Source of the DNA: Spirochaetaceae bacterium
GTDB lineage: Bacteria; Spirochaetota; Spirochaetia; Treponematales; Treponemataceae
Assembly: GCA_031285525.1 (NCBI GenBank)
Contig: JAITWB010000214.1
Span: forward strand, 1-9,727
Direction: 5' to 3'
DNA length: 9,727 bases
In this document: positions 1-7,044 of the stretch, piece after piece
How positions within the stretch are numbered: the stretch's first letter is position 1
How the letters are laid out: every line of letters starts with the position of its first letter
The notes under the pieces: model-generated
Told to the model about the DNA's origin: nothing
The model's database searches: none
What the model saw: only the letters and a program-made list of their open reading frames with translations
Program-made: the position numbers and the translations under genes

Positions 1-1198
1 CTTCCCGCACCAGCTTTAACTGGGGCAGCTTGCCCGGCAGTGTCTCTGACAGAGGCGCTCTTGGATCTGCCGCTCCTGTTACCCGCATGGACTGGTACAC
101 CCACGCCCTTCCCGAAAGGGGATCCCGGATCGCCCCGCCGATACAAGTGGCGGCGCCTCCAAAGGGTTCTATCTCGGTAGGATGGTTATGGGTCTCATTC
201 TTGAACATGAGCAGCCACCGTTCGGTCGTGTCCGATTCCGTACAGACATCGATGTAGATGGAACAGGCATTTATCTCTTCGGAAAGCTCGATATCATCGA
301 GGAATCCCTGTTTTTTCAAATACTTTGCGCCGATTACCACCATATCCATCAAGGTAATGGGACGGTCTGTTGTTACGCTGTAGAGATCATCACGGAGTTC
401 CCGGTAGCCCTCAAGGGATTCCCGGATATCAGCGCTGAAAGGACCTTCTTCCACTTCGATATCGGTGAGAACCGTGTTGAAGGTAGTGTGACGGCAGTGA
501 TCGGACCAGTAGGTGTCCAGAACCCGGATCTCCGTCTCTGTGGGGTCACGCTGAACACTGGAAAAATAATCGTGGAGAAAGCGGAAATCGTCCCTATCCA
601 TGGCGAGGGAGAGCTTCCCGTAGAGGGCATCCAACTCTCCCGAGTTCATGCCGATAAAACCGGTTATCACAGGAACAGCCGCCGGGACAGCAACATCGGC
701 TTTTGCCCCGGAGATTGCGGCTGCATCCGCCGGCAAAAGGGATCCCTCTCTGGAATCCACAGGGTTTATGAGGTATTTTTTTACCTTATTAATATCATCT
801 GCACTGAGTTTGCCGGTTAGAACGACAACCTTTGCACTCCGAACCTTCGGTTCGGTGCGTACTTTAGGCGAACTGCCGGAAACCGCAAGCAAGGAAAGGC
901 ACTGTTCCGCAGAATCAGAGCGCTGGTCGTATTGACCGGGAAGGTACTCCTGAACGACCGGAATATCATCCCCGGTACGGGGAAAATCATCGTAATAGCA
1001 GACATCGCTCTGGGGTTCACTGAACACCCGTGTTACAGACCTATCAAGGGTCTCCTTATCTATACCGGAAATGTCATAACGATTCAGGTAACGCACGCCA
1101 GTGAGACCCGAGACACCAAGAAAATGGGTCAGTTCGGAGAAGATACGGTTGGCTTCATTCGTGAAACCAGCCTTTCTTTCAATATATATACGAAACAT
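1..1198 (-). CDS. purL: Phosphoribosylformylglycinamidine synthase (FGAM synthase), large single-chain form, N-terminal part
   Basis: FGAM synthase performs the ATP- and glutamine-dependent fourth step of de novo purine synthesis in the cytoplasm. The minus strand reads open from ATG at 1198 to the window edge, giving 399 residues. Residues 1-45 look like the PurS-like N-terminal domain. YWSDHCRHTTF lies at about 230-240 and FKNETHNHPTEIEPFGG at about 332-348, followed by a GAATCIGGAIRDPLSGR stretch; these are hallmark substrate- and ATP-site motifs of PurL. A PGQYDQRSDSAEQC segment (about 87-100) and a YLINPVDSREG segment fit the divergent single-chain clade (TIGR01857-type, about 1250 residues), so roughly two thirds, including the glutaminase domain, lies outside. 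The ATG is chosen because its N-terminus fits the family. No Shine-Dalgarno sequence precedes it; a promoter-like sequence abuts the ATG. No frameshift is seen in this part. Other-strand ORFs here are shadows. Confidence 0.95.
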   Translation of the reverse strand, partial: MFRIYIERKAGFTNEANRIFSELTHFLGVSGLTGVRYLNRYDISGIDKETLDRSVTRVFSEPQSDVCYYDDFPRTGDDIPVVQEYLPGQYDQRSDSAEQCLSLLAVSGSSPKVRTEPKVRSAKVVVLTGKLSADDINKVKKYLINPVDSREGSLLPADAAAISGAKADVAVPAAVPVITGFIGMNSGELDALYGKLSLAMDRDDFRFLHDYFSSVQRDPTETEIRVLDTYWSDHCRHTTFNTVLTDIEVEEGPFSADIRESLEGYRELRDDLYSVTTDRPITLMDMVVIGAKYLKKQGFLDDIELSEEINACSIYIDVCTESDTTERWLLMFKNETHNHPTEIEPFGGAATCIGGAIRDPLSGRAWVYQSMRVTGAADPRAPLSETLPGKLPQLKLVRE

Positions 1199-1205
1199 AT
1201 GGTCT

Positions 1206-1234
1206 ATTGTACGGATATGGGGGGATAGAATCAA
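1206..1234 (-). promoter_or_regulatory. sigma70-like promoter of purL, predicted leaderless start
   Basis: Read on the minus strand: TTGATT (1234-1229), an exact 17-bp spacer, then TACAAT (1211-1206), 9 of 12 consensus matches. The -10 ends 7 bp before the ATG at 1198, so transcription should begin at 1199 or 1198. That leaves no room for a ribosome binding site and none is visible. The -35 overlaps the base of the hairpin at 1233-1276. Found by eye. Confidence 0.5.
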
Positions 1235-1276
1235 GGTGAGAGGGAGAAGTGTCTCTTACCTTCTCCCTTTCACCTT
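1233..1276 (-). terminator. Strong hairpin between the DUF2259-like gene and purL
   Basis: Arms of 17 bases (1233-1249 and 1260-1276) pair at 16 Watson-Crick positions plus one G-T position, around a 10-base loop. The hairpin includes the stop codon of the minus-strand secreted-protein gene (TGA at 1272-1270). On that strand it is followed by a C-rich run, not a T-tract, so it is not a classical intrinsic terminator. It may act with Rho or as a 3'-end stabiliser. If purL starts near 1199, the hairpin is not in the purL mRNA and is not a purL attenuator. Confidence 0.55.
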
Positions 1277-1962
1277 ATAGAAAGCGTTTCTGCCATAAAA
1301 CGGATAGATTTGCCCTTGGGAGTATTCATCTCTTTTTCCATCACAAAAACGAGAAATGCCTCTGTTTTATTGGGAATGATACGGCGGATATTGTACCGGG
1401 ACACATCCTTGCGCTGAACCCCGGGGGATCCTGCAAGAAAACGCTGTCCGACTGCTCCGTCTTCATTTTTATCTACGATTAAATAAAAAGAGGAATTCTT
1501 TTGTTTTTCATCGAGCAAAGTATTGACCCGAACTTCCCACCATATCTCACCAGGGCTTTTTTCACTGCCGAACTCCCGAAACCGGATCTGCTGTTTCCCT
1601 GAATCCTCAGACATGATATACAGATCCTCGCCGTTATTATCTACCGAGAGAGCATATTTTTTGATCATCGGTTCAGCTTTTTTTGCCAGAGCATCAAAGA
1701 GCTCCTTACCGGTTTTTCCCGCAGTAGCCGCAGACGGCGGGGTACTCAAAACGCCGCCGGAGACAAATTCGTTCTTCTCGACATCGATGATATACATATC
1801 CGCATATCCCTGCCAGGAGGAATCTTCGATACCATGCTGTCCAAACATATAGTACAGTCCGTCGGAAGAAAAACCCATATCGATAAACTGAGCCACATCA
1901 CCGGCAAACAGGGACACACTGAATAAAGCACAAAGCACAAAAACTGTTATACGCCTGATCAT
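1270..1962 (-). CDS. Secreted DUF2259-like protein, function unknown
   Basis: A 230-residue predicted periplasmic or secreted protein. From the chosen ATG (1962) it begins with a signal peptide: MIRR, a hydrophobic stretch, then probable cleavage after SLFA. No lipobox cysteine is properly placed, so it is probably not a lipoprotein. A motif near the N-terminus of the mature part (FIDMGFSSDGLYYMFGQHG, then YADMYIIDVEKNEFVSGG) resembles the DUF2259 predicted secreted proteins (COG5497). The family assignment is from memory of the pattern and no activity is known. An in-frame ATG seven codons upstream (1983) is possible. 1962 is preferred because AGGTGAG (1970-1964) lies just upstream and the signal peptide then starts normally. 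The gene is divergent from the membrane protein at 2092 and its stop lies inside the hairpin before purL. Confidence 0.85.
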   Translation of the reverse strand: MIRRITVFVLCALFSVSLFAGDVAQFIDMGFSSDGLYYMFGQHGIEDSSWQGYADMYIIDVEKNEFVSGGVLSTPPSAATAGKTGKELFDALAKKAEPMIKKYALSVDNNGEDLYIMSEDSGKQQIRFREFGSEKSPGEIWWEVRVNTLLDEKQKNSSFYLIVDKNEDGAVGQRFLAGSPGVQRKDVSRYNIRRIIPNKTEAFLVFVMEKEMNTPKGKSIRFMAETLSIR

Positions 1963-2056
1963 TCTCACCTCTTCCTCTAACACTGCGATATCTTACTATT
2001 ATTATCGAACAATAAATCCATCACTTGAGACTTTTCAAAGGAGCTGTACTGTCCAA

Positions 2057-2085
2057 TTGAAATAAAAACCATATATGGATATGCT
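2057..2085 (+). promoter_or_regulatory. sigma70-like promoter of the membrane-protein gene, predicted leaderless start
   Basis: TTGAAA (2057-2062), a 17-bp spacer and TATGCT (2080-2085), 9 of 12 consensus matches. Six bases (GAATGT) separate the -10 from the ATG at 2092, placing the expected start of transcription on the A of the start codon. No Shine-Dalgarno sequence is present. The spacer contains the perfect palindrome CCATATATGG. Found by eye. Confidence 0.5.
2069..2078. promoter_or_regulatory. Perfect 10-bp palindrome in the promoter spacer
   Basis: CCATATATGG is exactly self-complementary and lies between the predicted -35 and -10 of the gene at 2092, where a bound repressor would block RNA polymerase. 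Flanking bases do not extend the symmetry. A 10-bp palindrome can arise by chance in AT-rich DNA, so the operator role is only a suggestion. Confidence 0.2.
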
Positions 2086-2091
2086 GAATGT

Positions 2092-2925
2092 ATGACTATT
2101 TCATCCAGAAACAGAATACTCATCGGCATCCTCGCTGTCTCATCGATACTGGCGGCGGGCATCCTCGCCGGAGGAATCATCACCTTCCTCCAAACCGAGT
2201 TTCCTATTGCGCTTCCACCCTCAGTACTGCGATGGATACCCATACTCGATTCTTTTTTTCTGACCCCGGCAAGCTTTATCCCTGCAATACTGTCGCTGTT
2301 GGTATTCGGCATATACACTCCTGCGGCCCTGTTCTTCCTTTATTACCAGTTTGAAAAAACCCAGGCCGTGGAGGTTATTTTTTTTACCGGATTCCTGTTT
2401 GCCTGTCAGTTGGAAGGACTCAGGATACTCATACCGCTTTTTGGACTGGAGCAAACCTATCCGGAACTGCTGCTGACTGTATGCAGAGTGGTGTTCTTTG
2501 CCAGAACCTTTGCAATCCTTTGCTTTCTGTTTACTTCCCTCTTTTCTGCCAGCGGACTCTTCCAGCAGGCGGGAAAAAACATCTATTTTCTCATCGCAGT
2601 AGCCATCCTCTTTTCAAGTTTGATGCCCCTCAATACAGAACGGATCGCCTCAACATTCATGGTTACCTACGGGTATGCACATACCTATATGATTATCCGT
2701 TTCGTGCTCTTTGCTGTTTCCATACTGGCGTTTATTATCACCGGAAAACACAGAGGGCTTACCGAATACACCAAGGCGGCATACGCAGGTGTCGTGCTTC
2801 TTTTGGGGTACGGACTGTTGATATGCACTGACAACTGGGTGTTTTTAGGCGCAGGAACACTACTTCTCACAGTAGGAAGCAGGTTTTTCATGAGATATAT
2901 ACACAAATATTACCTCTGGCAGTAA
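2092..2925 (+). CDS. Polytopic inner-membrane protein, unrecognised
   Basis: A 277-residue, strongly hydrophobic protein. By eye about eight membrane spans are visible: roughly residues 8-33, 57-86, 92-117, 124-153, 163-180, 196-217, 228-247 and 249-266. The first span begins right after a short basic N-terminus (SSRNR). Charged residues are rare and loops are short; the C-terminus is basic and aromatic (FFMRYIHKYYLWQ). No catalytic motif, transporter signature or soluble domain is seen. The general shape is like a membrane sensor module without an output domain, but that is only an impression. The ATG at 2092 is chosen because it starts directly before the first span and sits at the predicted start of transcription. 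The gene is divergent from the secreted DUF2259-like gene and its stop is 2 bp from that of the convergent lipid-kinase gene. The reading frame is intact. Confidence 0.85.
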   Translation: MTISSRNRILIGILAVSSILAAGILAGGIITFLQTEFPIALPPSVLRWIPILDSFFLTPASFIPAILSLLVFGIYTPAALFFLYYQFEKTQAVEVIFFTGFLFACQLEGLRILIPLFGLEQTYPELLLTVCRVVFFARTFAILCFLFTSLFSASGLFQQAGKNIYFLIAVAILFSSLMPLNTERIASTFMVTYGYAHTYMIIRFVLFAVSILAFIITGKHRGLTEYTKAAYAGVVLLLGYGLLICTDNWVFLGAGTLLLTVGSRFFMRYIHKYYLWQ

Positions 2926-2931
2926 TATTAC
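2922..2931. other. Palindrome holding both stop codons of a convergent gene pair
   Basis: GTAATATTAC is a perfect 10-bp palindrome. The TAA at 2923-2925 ends the plus-strand membrane protein and the TTA at 2928-2930 is the TAA of the minus-strand kinase-like gene. There is no room for separate terminators between the genes, so either transcript must run into the other gene antisense unless Rho or polymerase collision ends it. Confidence 0.6.
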
Positions 2932-3551
2932 AGAACAAACTGTGAAAGCAGAGCTATCACAATAGGAATAAGCAGGTTGTCAAAATCCTTGAGCGGGAGA
3001 GCTTCAAGAACCATCGCAGCCCCTGCAATACAGAGGGATACAGAAGGGTTACGGGATACGACAAAGGCAGCGATAAACACCGCGCAAAAACAGGCTATGC
3101 TTCCTTCCAGCGTTTTTCCGCCGGTAAAGGGAATCGTCAGATGTCCCACTGCACGGCCCACAAGGCTGGCAATACCGTCTCCAAAGGCAAGAGCATAAAT
3201 ACCGATGGTCGCTGCGGGATGCTCGAAAAAGAATGCCGTCACCAACACTCCCATGGCGAGTGTAACAGGACCCAGAACAAAACGCCCCCGATCCCGCTGC
3301 CGGGAAGCCATATCCGTAACCGCAGAGACAAAGGGGACTTCAATTCCCTTAAACCGAAAAATTTCAGCTATCAGATATAAGACAAGAACAACACAAAGCA
3401 GGATAAGCGTTAAAGAACGGTTCAACCCGAGAAAAAGCGGAACAAATGCGGCGCAGACATGAATACTCTTACGGAACAGTTCTTTTTTTATTTCGTTTAG
3501 GTATTTTCCAGCAAAAATACCAACAGTCGTTTCATAGACAATATTACTCAT
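2928..3551 (-). CDS. SEC59/VTE5-type CTP-dependent polyprenol or diacylglycerol kinase family membrane protein
   Basis: A 207-residue multi-span membrane protein. It resembles the dolichol kinase / phytol kinase / phosphatidate cytidylyltransferase-like group (COG0170), whose members phosphorylate a lipid alcohol using CTP at the inner membrane. Motifs, numbered from the chosen start: an ELFRKSIH stretch (24-31) before the first span, IFRFKGI (64-70), LGPVTLAMG (93-101), FGDGIASLVG (123-132), GGKTLEGS (144-151) and EALPLKDFDN (183-192). The DG, GKTxEG and E...DN elements are the family's conserved active-site region. The substrate cannot be told from sequence; undecaprenol, diacylglycerol or another isoprenoid are possible. 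The frame is open 29 codons further upstream (ATG at 3638), but that extension is basic and Cys/Tyr-rich, unlike the family. ATG 3551 has GGAG ten bases upstream and gives the usual length. Confidence 0.85.
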   Translation of the reverse strand: MSNIVYETTVGIFAGKYLNEIKKELFRKSIHVCAAFVPLFLGLNRSLTLILLCVVLVLYLIAEIFRFKGIEVPFVSAVTDMASRQRDRGRFVLGPVTLAMGVLVTAFFFEHPAATIGIYALAFGDGIASLVGRAVGHLTIPFTGGKTLEGSIACFCAVFIAAFVVSRNPSVSLCIAGAAMVLEALPLKDFDNLLIPIVIALLSQFVL

Positions 3552-3597
3552 GGGCTTATATCTCCGAAATCGTCGATGGCACATTCCATATCCCAGT

Positions 3598-3635
3598 GTA
3601 CAACCAGAGTACGGCTTCTGTAAAGAGTACAACCA
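3598..3635. repeat. Two 9-bp direct repeats upstream of the lipid-kinase-like gene
   Basis: GTACAACCA occurs at 3598-3606 and again at 3627-3635, 29 bp apart (close to three helical turns). A second short repeat, AGAGTAC, occurs at 3606-3612 and 3624-3630. They lie in the 164-bp gap between the flcA-like stop and the kinase start, 47-84 bp before the ATG. They could be transcription factor sites or chance. No clear -35/-10 pair with a good spacer was found in this gap; GTGACA-N18-TACAGA is the best weak candidate. Confidence 0.3.
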
Positions 3636-3715
3636 CACTATGTCACATTAATTACAATATTTCCAGAAAAAGCATAAAAAAGTATCATTTCTCAAGGGGA
3701 TGAGCTCTTTTCACT

Positions 3716-6700
3716 TTACCTTCCTGAATTCTGCCGTAATACCGGTTCTCCATATAGGGCTTGGCTGATTCTACCGTAAATTTCCGGTTCAAATTCAGGA
3801 ATAGGCTGACCTGTATACCTGATATTCTGGGCAGCCAAGTTGGTACCGTCAACACGGATAAGGGTTTCCGGGTTTCTGGTGAGAGCATCCCAGGCCCGCA
3901 CGGATTCGGAGAAATACACCTGAGCCTCGGCGCGCCGCCTGCTATTACCGGTCTGATCTGCCAAGCGATACTGCACAACCCCTAAGTTGTTTGCGGCGTA
4001 CATGTAATGCTCCACCAATATACCGTGATCCGCTCTCATCTGGGGAAGGAACACATTAAAACGCATCCGCTGGGAATCCAGAAGCTCCACGAGGCGTTCA
4101 TAGTACCCCTGAGCCGCATAGTAGTCGCCCCGGTTGTACAGGGAGTTTGCCAGAGCAAAAAGTGTGTTTTCGTCGGAAGGTTTCTCCGCAATGGTCTTGA
4201 TGAAGGAACCGAGGGCGTTTTCATATTCCCCGTTATGATACTGAATATACCCCATCTTGTATCTCACAGAAGGAATATCCCACTTCTCTCCCACCGCACG
4301 GTTATAGTTGGCAAAGGCCTGATCCAGGTCGCCGGAGATAAAATAGTCCAGATCCCCAATATCCGCAAAGAGATGTCCTATCCGCTGATCCTGGCGAATT
4401 CTGTTTTTCTCCTGCTCAAAAAGCCTGATTCCGGCGACATAGGTTTCTTCAGCCTTAATATAATCAAGGTCATTTGTATACAGTTCACCCAAAAGCCGAT
4501 AGGTATCGATATTCCTGATAACCCGGGAGGGAGACATGGTGGGAACTGCGTCAAACACGGGAAGGGCAAAGGTAAAGAGCTCCTTCGCTGCCGTACTGTT
4601 ATTTGTATAAACGAAATAACGCCCCATATTATATCCCGCTTCGGGAATGGCAGGCGCCGCAAGGAGCGCTTCTTCAAGCATACTCCGCACATCTTCGATA
4701 TAGGGAGCCAGGGTATCATCCCGCACACCAAGGGAACCATAGAGCTTATCCATCAGATAACCTGAAAGTTCAACCATATCCTGGGGCTCCAGGGGATTCT
4801 TCTTTGCTCCATAGAAGCGATCCCGCAGAGGCAGAACCTCCCTGAGGTTATCAGTTCTGATAAAATACCGCATCATCCGGGACATATAGAGATCCGTCGT
4901 GCCGTAGAGCTGAATCAGGGTTGCATAGGTACTACGGGCGCTCTCATATTTTGCAGCAGCATCGGCAGATGCCGCGTCGGTAGATGTCACTCCCTCGCCC
5001 GCCCATTCCATATAGATGTCCCCCAGCAAAAGCATACCATCGGAATCATTGATATAGTTATCCAGCACCCGCCGTTTTACGATCTCTTCCGCCCGTTCAT
5101 AGTTGAGCAGATCATCCAACTCCATCCGGGCGTATTCAAGTCCCGCTGTTTTATCGTTATCAAAACGGAAGAGAATACGTTCATACATCTGCTCTGCCAT
5201 GCCGTACTGGCGTTTTCCCCGATATCCCCGGGCAAAGGTAAAAAACCAGTTTTTCTTAGGCTGATATAACTCCGCCTCGTCAAACTTTATCAGAGACTGA
5301 GTATAATGTTCATCTTCAAGAAGAGCATACCCTTCCTTATAGAGGGACTCTGCTTTAAGAGGTCGATAGATCAATCGATTCGTCAAAAACACAAGGAGAA
5401 TGATAAGACCGAATGAAACAAGTCCTATAAGCGCCGCCGGCAGTATCTGGTTTACCAGGCGGTATACAAGGGTCGTCTTACTCGCCTCGTATTCAGAGGC
5501 AGTCCTTTTTTCGAAATCTCTCGGAATATCGATAATCCGGTCAAGGGTCTTTCCCAGTTTATTCGCTAACGCCTTGGCAGGGAGACGTTGTATAACATCA
5601 TGTACCAGAGCGGCAGTAGTTTCCTCATTAAATTCATCCCCCGAAAGCATTTGTTCAATGGCAATCTTGAGATTAAGGGGATAGGTATCAAGATTTTCGA
5701 GAAAGGCAGTATATTGCTCCTGAGTAAATTCAGTGGAAAGCGCCTCTCCTTTTCGGGTCCCTTGAGGGGCGCTTCCTTTGGAAACAGCGCGGGACTTTTG
5801 CACAGGATCATCGAAATCGCCAAACCCGGAAAGATCAAAATCATCCATCGGAGCCGTATTGTCAGATCCGCTTCCGTCCGATTCCTCTCCAAAATCGATG
5901 CCCGGAAGGTCTCCAAAATCATCTCCCAATGAAAAATCATCCTCTGCTTCCGGTGCAGACATATCAAAAGAGGGCAGATCATCCAAAGCGCCAAAGCCGG
6001 TATCGTCTCCGACAGCAGGGCTGCTCACCGATATATCATCGGGCATGGCAAAATCATCAAACCCCGCTGTATCAAAATCATCGAGAGAGATCTCTTCAGT
6101 CGAAGAACTGGTACTCGGAGAATCAGCTCCCAGAGACATTTCATCAGAAGCAGGGGATTCCGGTTCCGCAAACCCCAGATCATCCAAATCCATAGAGAAA
6201 TCTTCCCCATCCATCGAAAATGAATCGGGATCAGAAAAATCGGGCAGATCATCCAGAGAAAAAGGAGCATCTTCAGGAGATTCCATGCCGGAATCGTTAG
6301 CAGCATCAGCCATACCCCCGAGAAGATCCTCGGGTATCGAAAAGTCATCCTCAAGACCAAAGCTTTCAGCCGCCGGGCTGTTTTCAGCCGCATTGTCTTC
6401 GGCAGTATCTTGAATCCTGCTCATTTCGTGAAGGGAAAAGGATTCCTCTGTGTCAGGGCTGTCAGGTATATCGAAAGACGCCCCTTCATCGGAGGTCATA
6501 TCGCGGGTAAACATCTCAATATCGTCAAGAGACTCATCGGTATTAAAAAGGGAGTCCAAACTGTCCAGATCGGGCAAAGCATCATCGATATCGATAAAGG
6601 AGGGCTCTTCGGCATTAGGAACTGCTGCGGGTTCATCCGATACGGACTCATCAGTACCAAGATTCAACAAATTTGCCAGTTCAGGATCCGAGGCGGTGAG

Positions 6701-6955
6701 AGATTCGAGACTGACGTCTCCGAGATCGGCGTTCCAAGAATTATTGTCATCGAACAAATCTTCAGGTAAACCGCCATCAAGACTACCAATATCATCAAGG
6801 GTGTTGACATCTGAAAGGATGTCACCATCCTCGGCGACATTTTCCGGCAGATCCAATACATCCGCTGGCTCGCCTCTCTTGGCTCGTATGGTGAGTTCAT
6901 TTCCTAATGCATCCAGTTCATCTCTGAACTGTTTGAGCTGTTGTAACCCCGGCAT
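3716..6955 (-). CDS. flcA: Periplasmic flagellar collar protein FlcA-like: acidic cytoplasmic region, one membrane span, periplasmic TPR domain
   Basis: A 1079-residue membrane-anchored protein. Residues 1-30 form a short helical segment. Residues about 31-385 are Asp/Glu/Ser-rich and disordered, with repeated FS-x-DDL-like motifs. Residues 405-490 are a compact helical cytoplasmic domain. Residues about 501-528 are the single membrane span. Residues about 535-1020 are helical repeats with TPR features (AESLYKEGYALLEDEHYTQS, then many A-Y-x-x-G and Y-x-x-A/G positions). There is no signal peptide, so the acidic half should be cytoplasmic and the TPR half periplasmic. Borrelia FlcA (BB0326) is a TPR membrane protein needed for the periplasmic flagellar collar and stator assembly; assignment here rests on architecture and remembered family features, not alignment. 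A plain spirochaete TPR protein of other function is the alternative. ATG 6955 has GGAAGGG directly upstream. No frameshift is seen. Long plus-strand ORFs opposite are Ser/Pro-rich shadows of the Asp codons. Confidence 0.65.
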   Translation of the reverse strand: MPGLQQLKQFRDELDALGNELTIRAKRGEPADVLDLPENVAEDGDILSDVNTLDDIGSLDGGLPEDLFDDNNSWNADLGDVSLESLTASDPELANLLNLGTDESVSDEPAAVPNAEEPSFIDIDDALPDLDSLDSLFNTDESLDDIEMFTRDMTSDEGASFDIPDSPDTEESFSLHEMSRIQDTAEDNAAENSPAAESFGLEDDFSIPEDLLGGMADAANDSGMESPEDAPFSLDDLPDFSDPDSFSMDGEDFSMDLDDLGFAEPESPASDEMSLGADSPSTSSSTEEISLDDFDTAGFDDFAMPDDISVSSPAVGDDTGFGALDDLPSFDMSAPEAEDDFSLGDDFGDLPGIDFGEESDGSGSDNTAPMDDFDLSGFGDFDDPVQKSRAVSKGSAPQGTRKGEALSTEFTQEQYTAFLENLDTYPLNLKIAIEQMLSGDEFNEETTAALVHDVIQRLPAKALANKLGKTLDRIIDIPRDFEKRTASEYEASKTTLVYRLVNQILPAALIGLVSFGLIILLVFLTNRLIYRPLKAESLYKEGYALLEDEHYTQSLIKFDEAELYQPKKNWFFTFARGYRGKRQYGMAEQMYERILFRFDNDKTAGLEYARMELDDLLNYERAEEIVKRRVLDNYINDSDGMLLLGDIYMEWAGEGVTSTDAASADAAAKYESARSTYATLIQLYGTTDLYMSRMMRYFIRTDNLREVLPLRDRFYGAKKNPLEPQDMVELSGYLMDKLYGSLGVRDDTLAPYIEDVRSMLEEALLAAPAIPEAGYNMGRYFVYTNNSTAAKELFTFALPVFDAVPTMSPSRVIRNIDTYRLLGELYTNDLDYIKAEETYVAGIRLFEQEKNRIRQDQRIGHLFADIGDLDYFISGDLDQAFANYNRAVGEKWDIPSVRYKMGYIQYHNGEYENALGSFIKTIAEKPSDENTLFALANSLYNRGDYYAAQGYYERLVELLDSQRMRFNVFLPQMRADHGILVEHYMYAANNLGVVQYRLADQTGNSRRRAEAQVYFSESVRAWDALTRNPETLIRVDGTNLAAQNIRYTGQPIPEFEPEIYGRISQALYGEPVLRQNSGR

Positions 6956-6984
6956 ATCCCTTCCGAATTGATCTACTTATTAGT

Positions 6985-7012
6985 AAATCGGCTAAAAAGA
7001 GGGATGACTTGA
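6985..7012 (-). promoter_or_regulatory. Possible sigma28 (FliA)-like promoter of the flcA-like gene
   Basis: Read on the minus strand: TCAAGTCA (7012-7005), 12 bases, then GCCGATTT (6992-6985). The E. coli FliA consensus is TAAAGTTT-N11-GCCGATAA; matches are 5 of 8 and 6 of 8, with one extra spacer base. The expected start near 6978 leaves about 22 bases of leader containing the GGAAGGG ribosome binding site. The flagellar nature of the gene makes the motif attractive, but the match is imperfect and no good sigma70 alternative was found nearby. Confidence 0.3.
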
Positions 7013-7044
7013 ACGTTGAAAAGCAAAATGCTCTTTTTCCGTCC

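Noticed and set aside
182..820. Plus-strand 212-codon ORF and nearby plus-strand frames in the first 1.2 kb
   Set aside because: The minus strand here encodes unmistakable PurL motifs over 399 continuous codons; the plus-strand frames are its shadows.
3552..3638. N-terminal extension of the lipid-kinase-like protein to ATG 3638
   Set aside because: The extra 29 residues are basic and Cys/Tyr-rich, do not fit the family, and the internal ATG at 3551 has a usable ribosome binding site.
3660..3715. Possible terminator after the flcA-like gene (CTCA-TCCCCT-TGAG followed later by a T-run)
   Set aside because: The stem is only four base pairs and the T-run is not adjacent, so it is too weak to call.
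4007..4765. Plus-strand 252-codon ORF inside the TPR region
   Set aside because: It is antisense to a continuous TPR-coding frame, shows no family features and has no ribosome binding site.
5778..6413. Plus-strand Ser/Pro-rich ORF of 211 codons and a similar one at 6450-6971
   Set aside because: They lie opposite the Asp/Glu/Ser-rich region of the flcA-like gene. The antisense of GAT and GAA/TCN codons yields long open Ser-rich frames with no start signal of their own.
7011..7020. AACGTT centre in the flcA upstream region as an operator
   Set aside because: Symmetry does not extend beyond six bases, so it is indistinguishable from chance.
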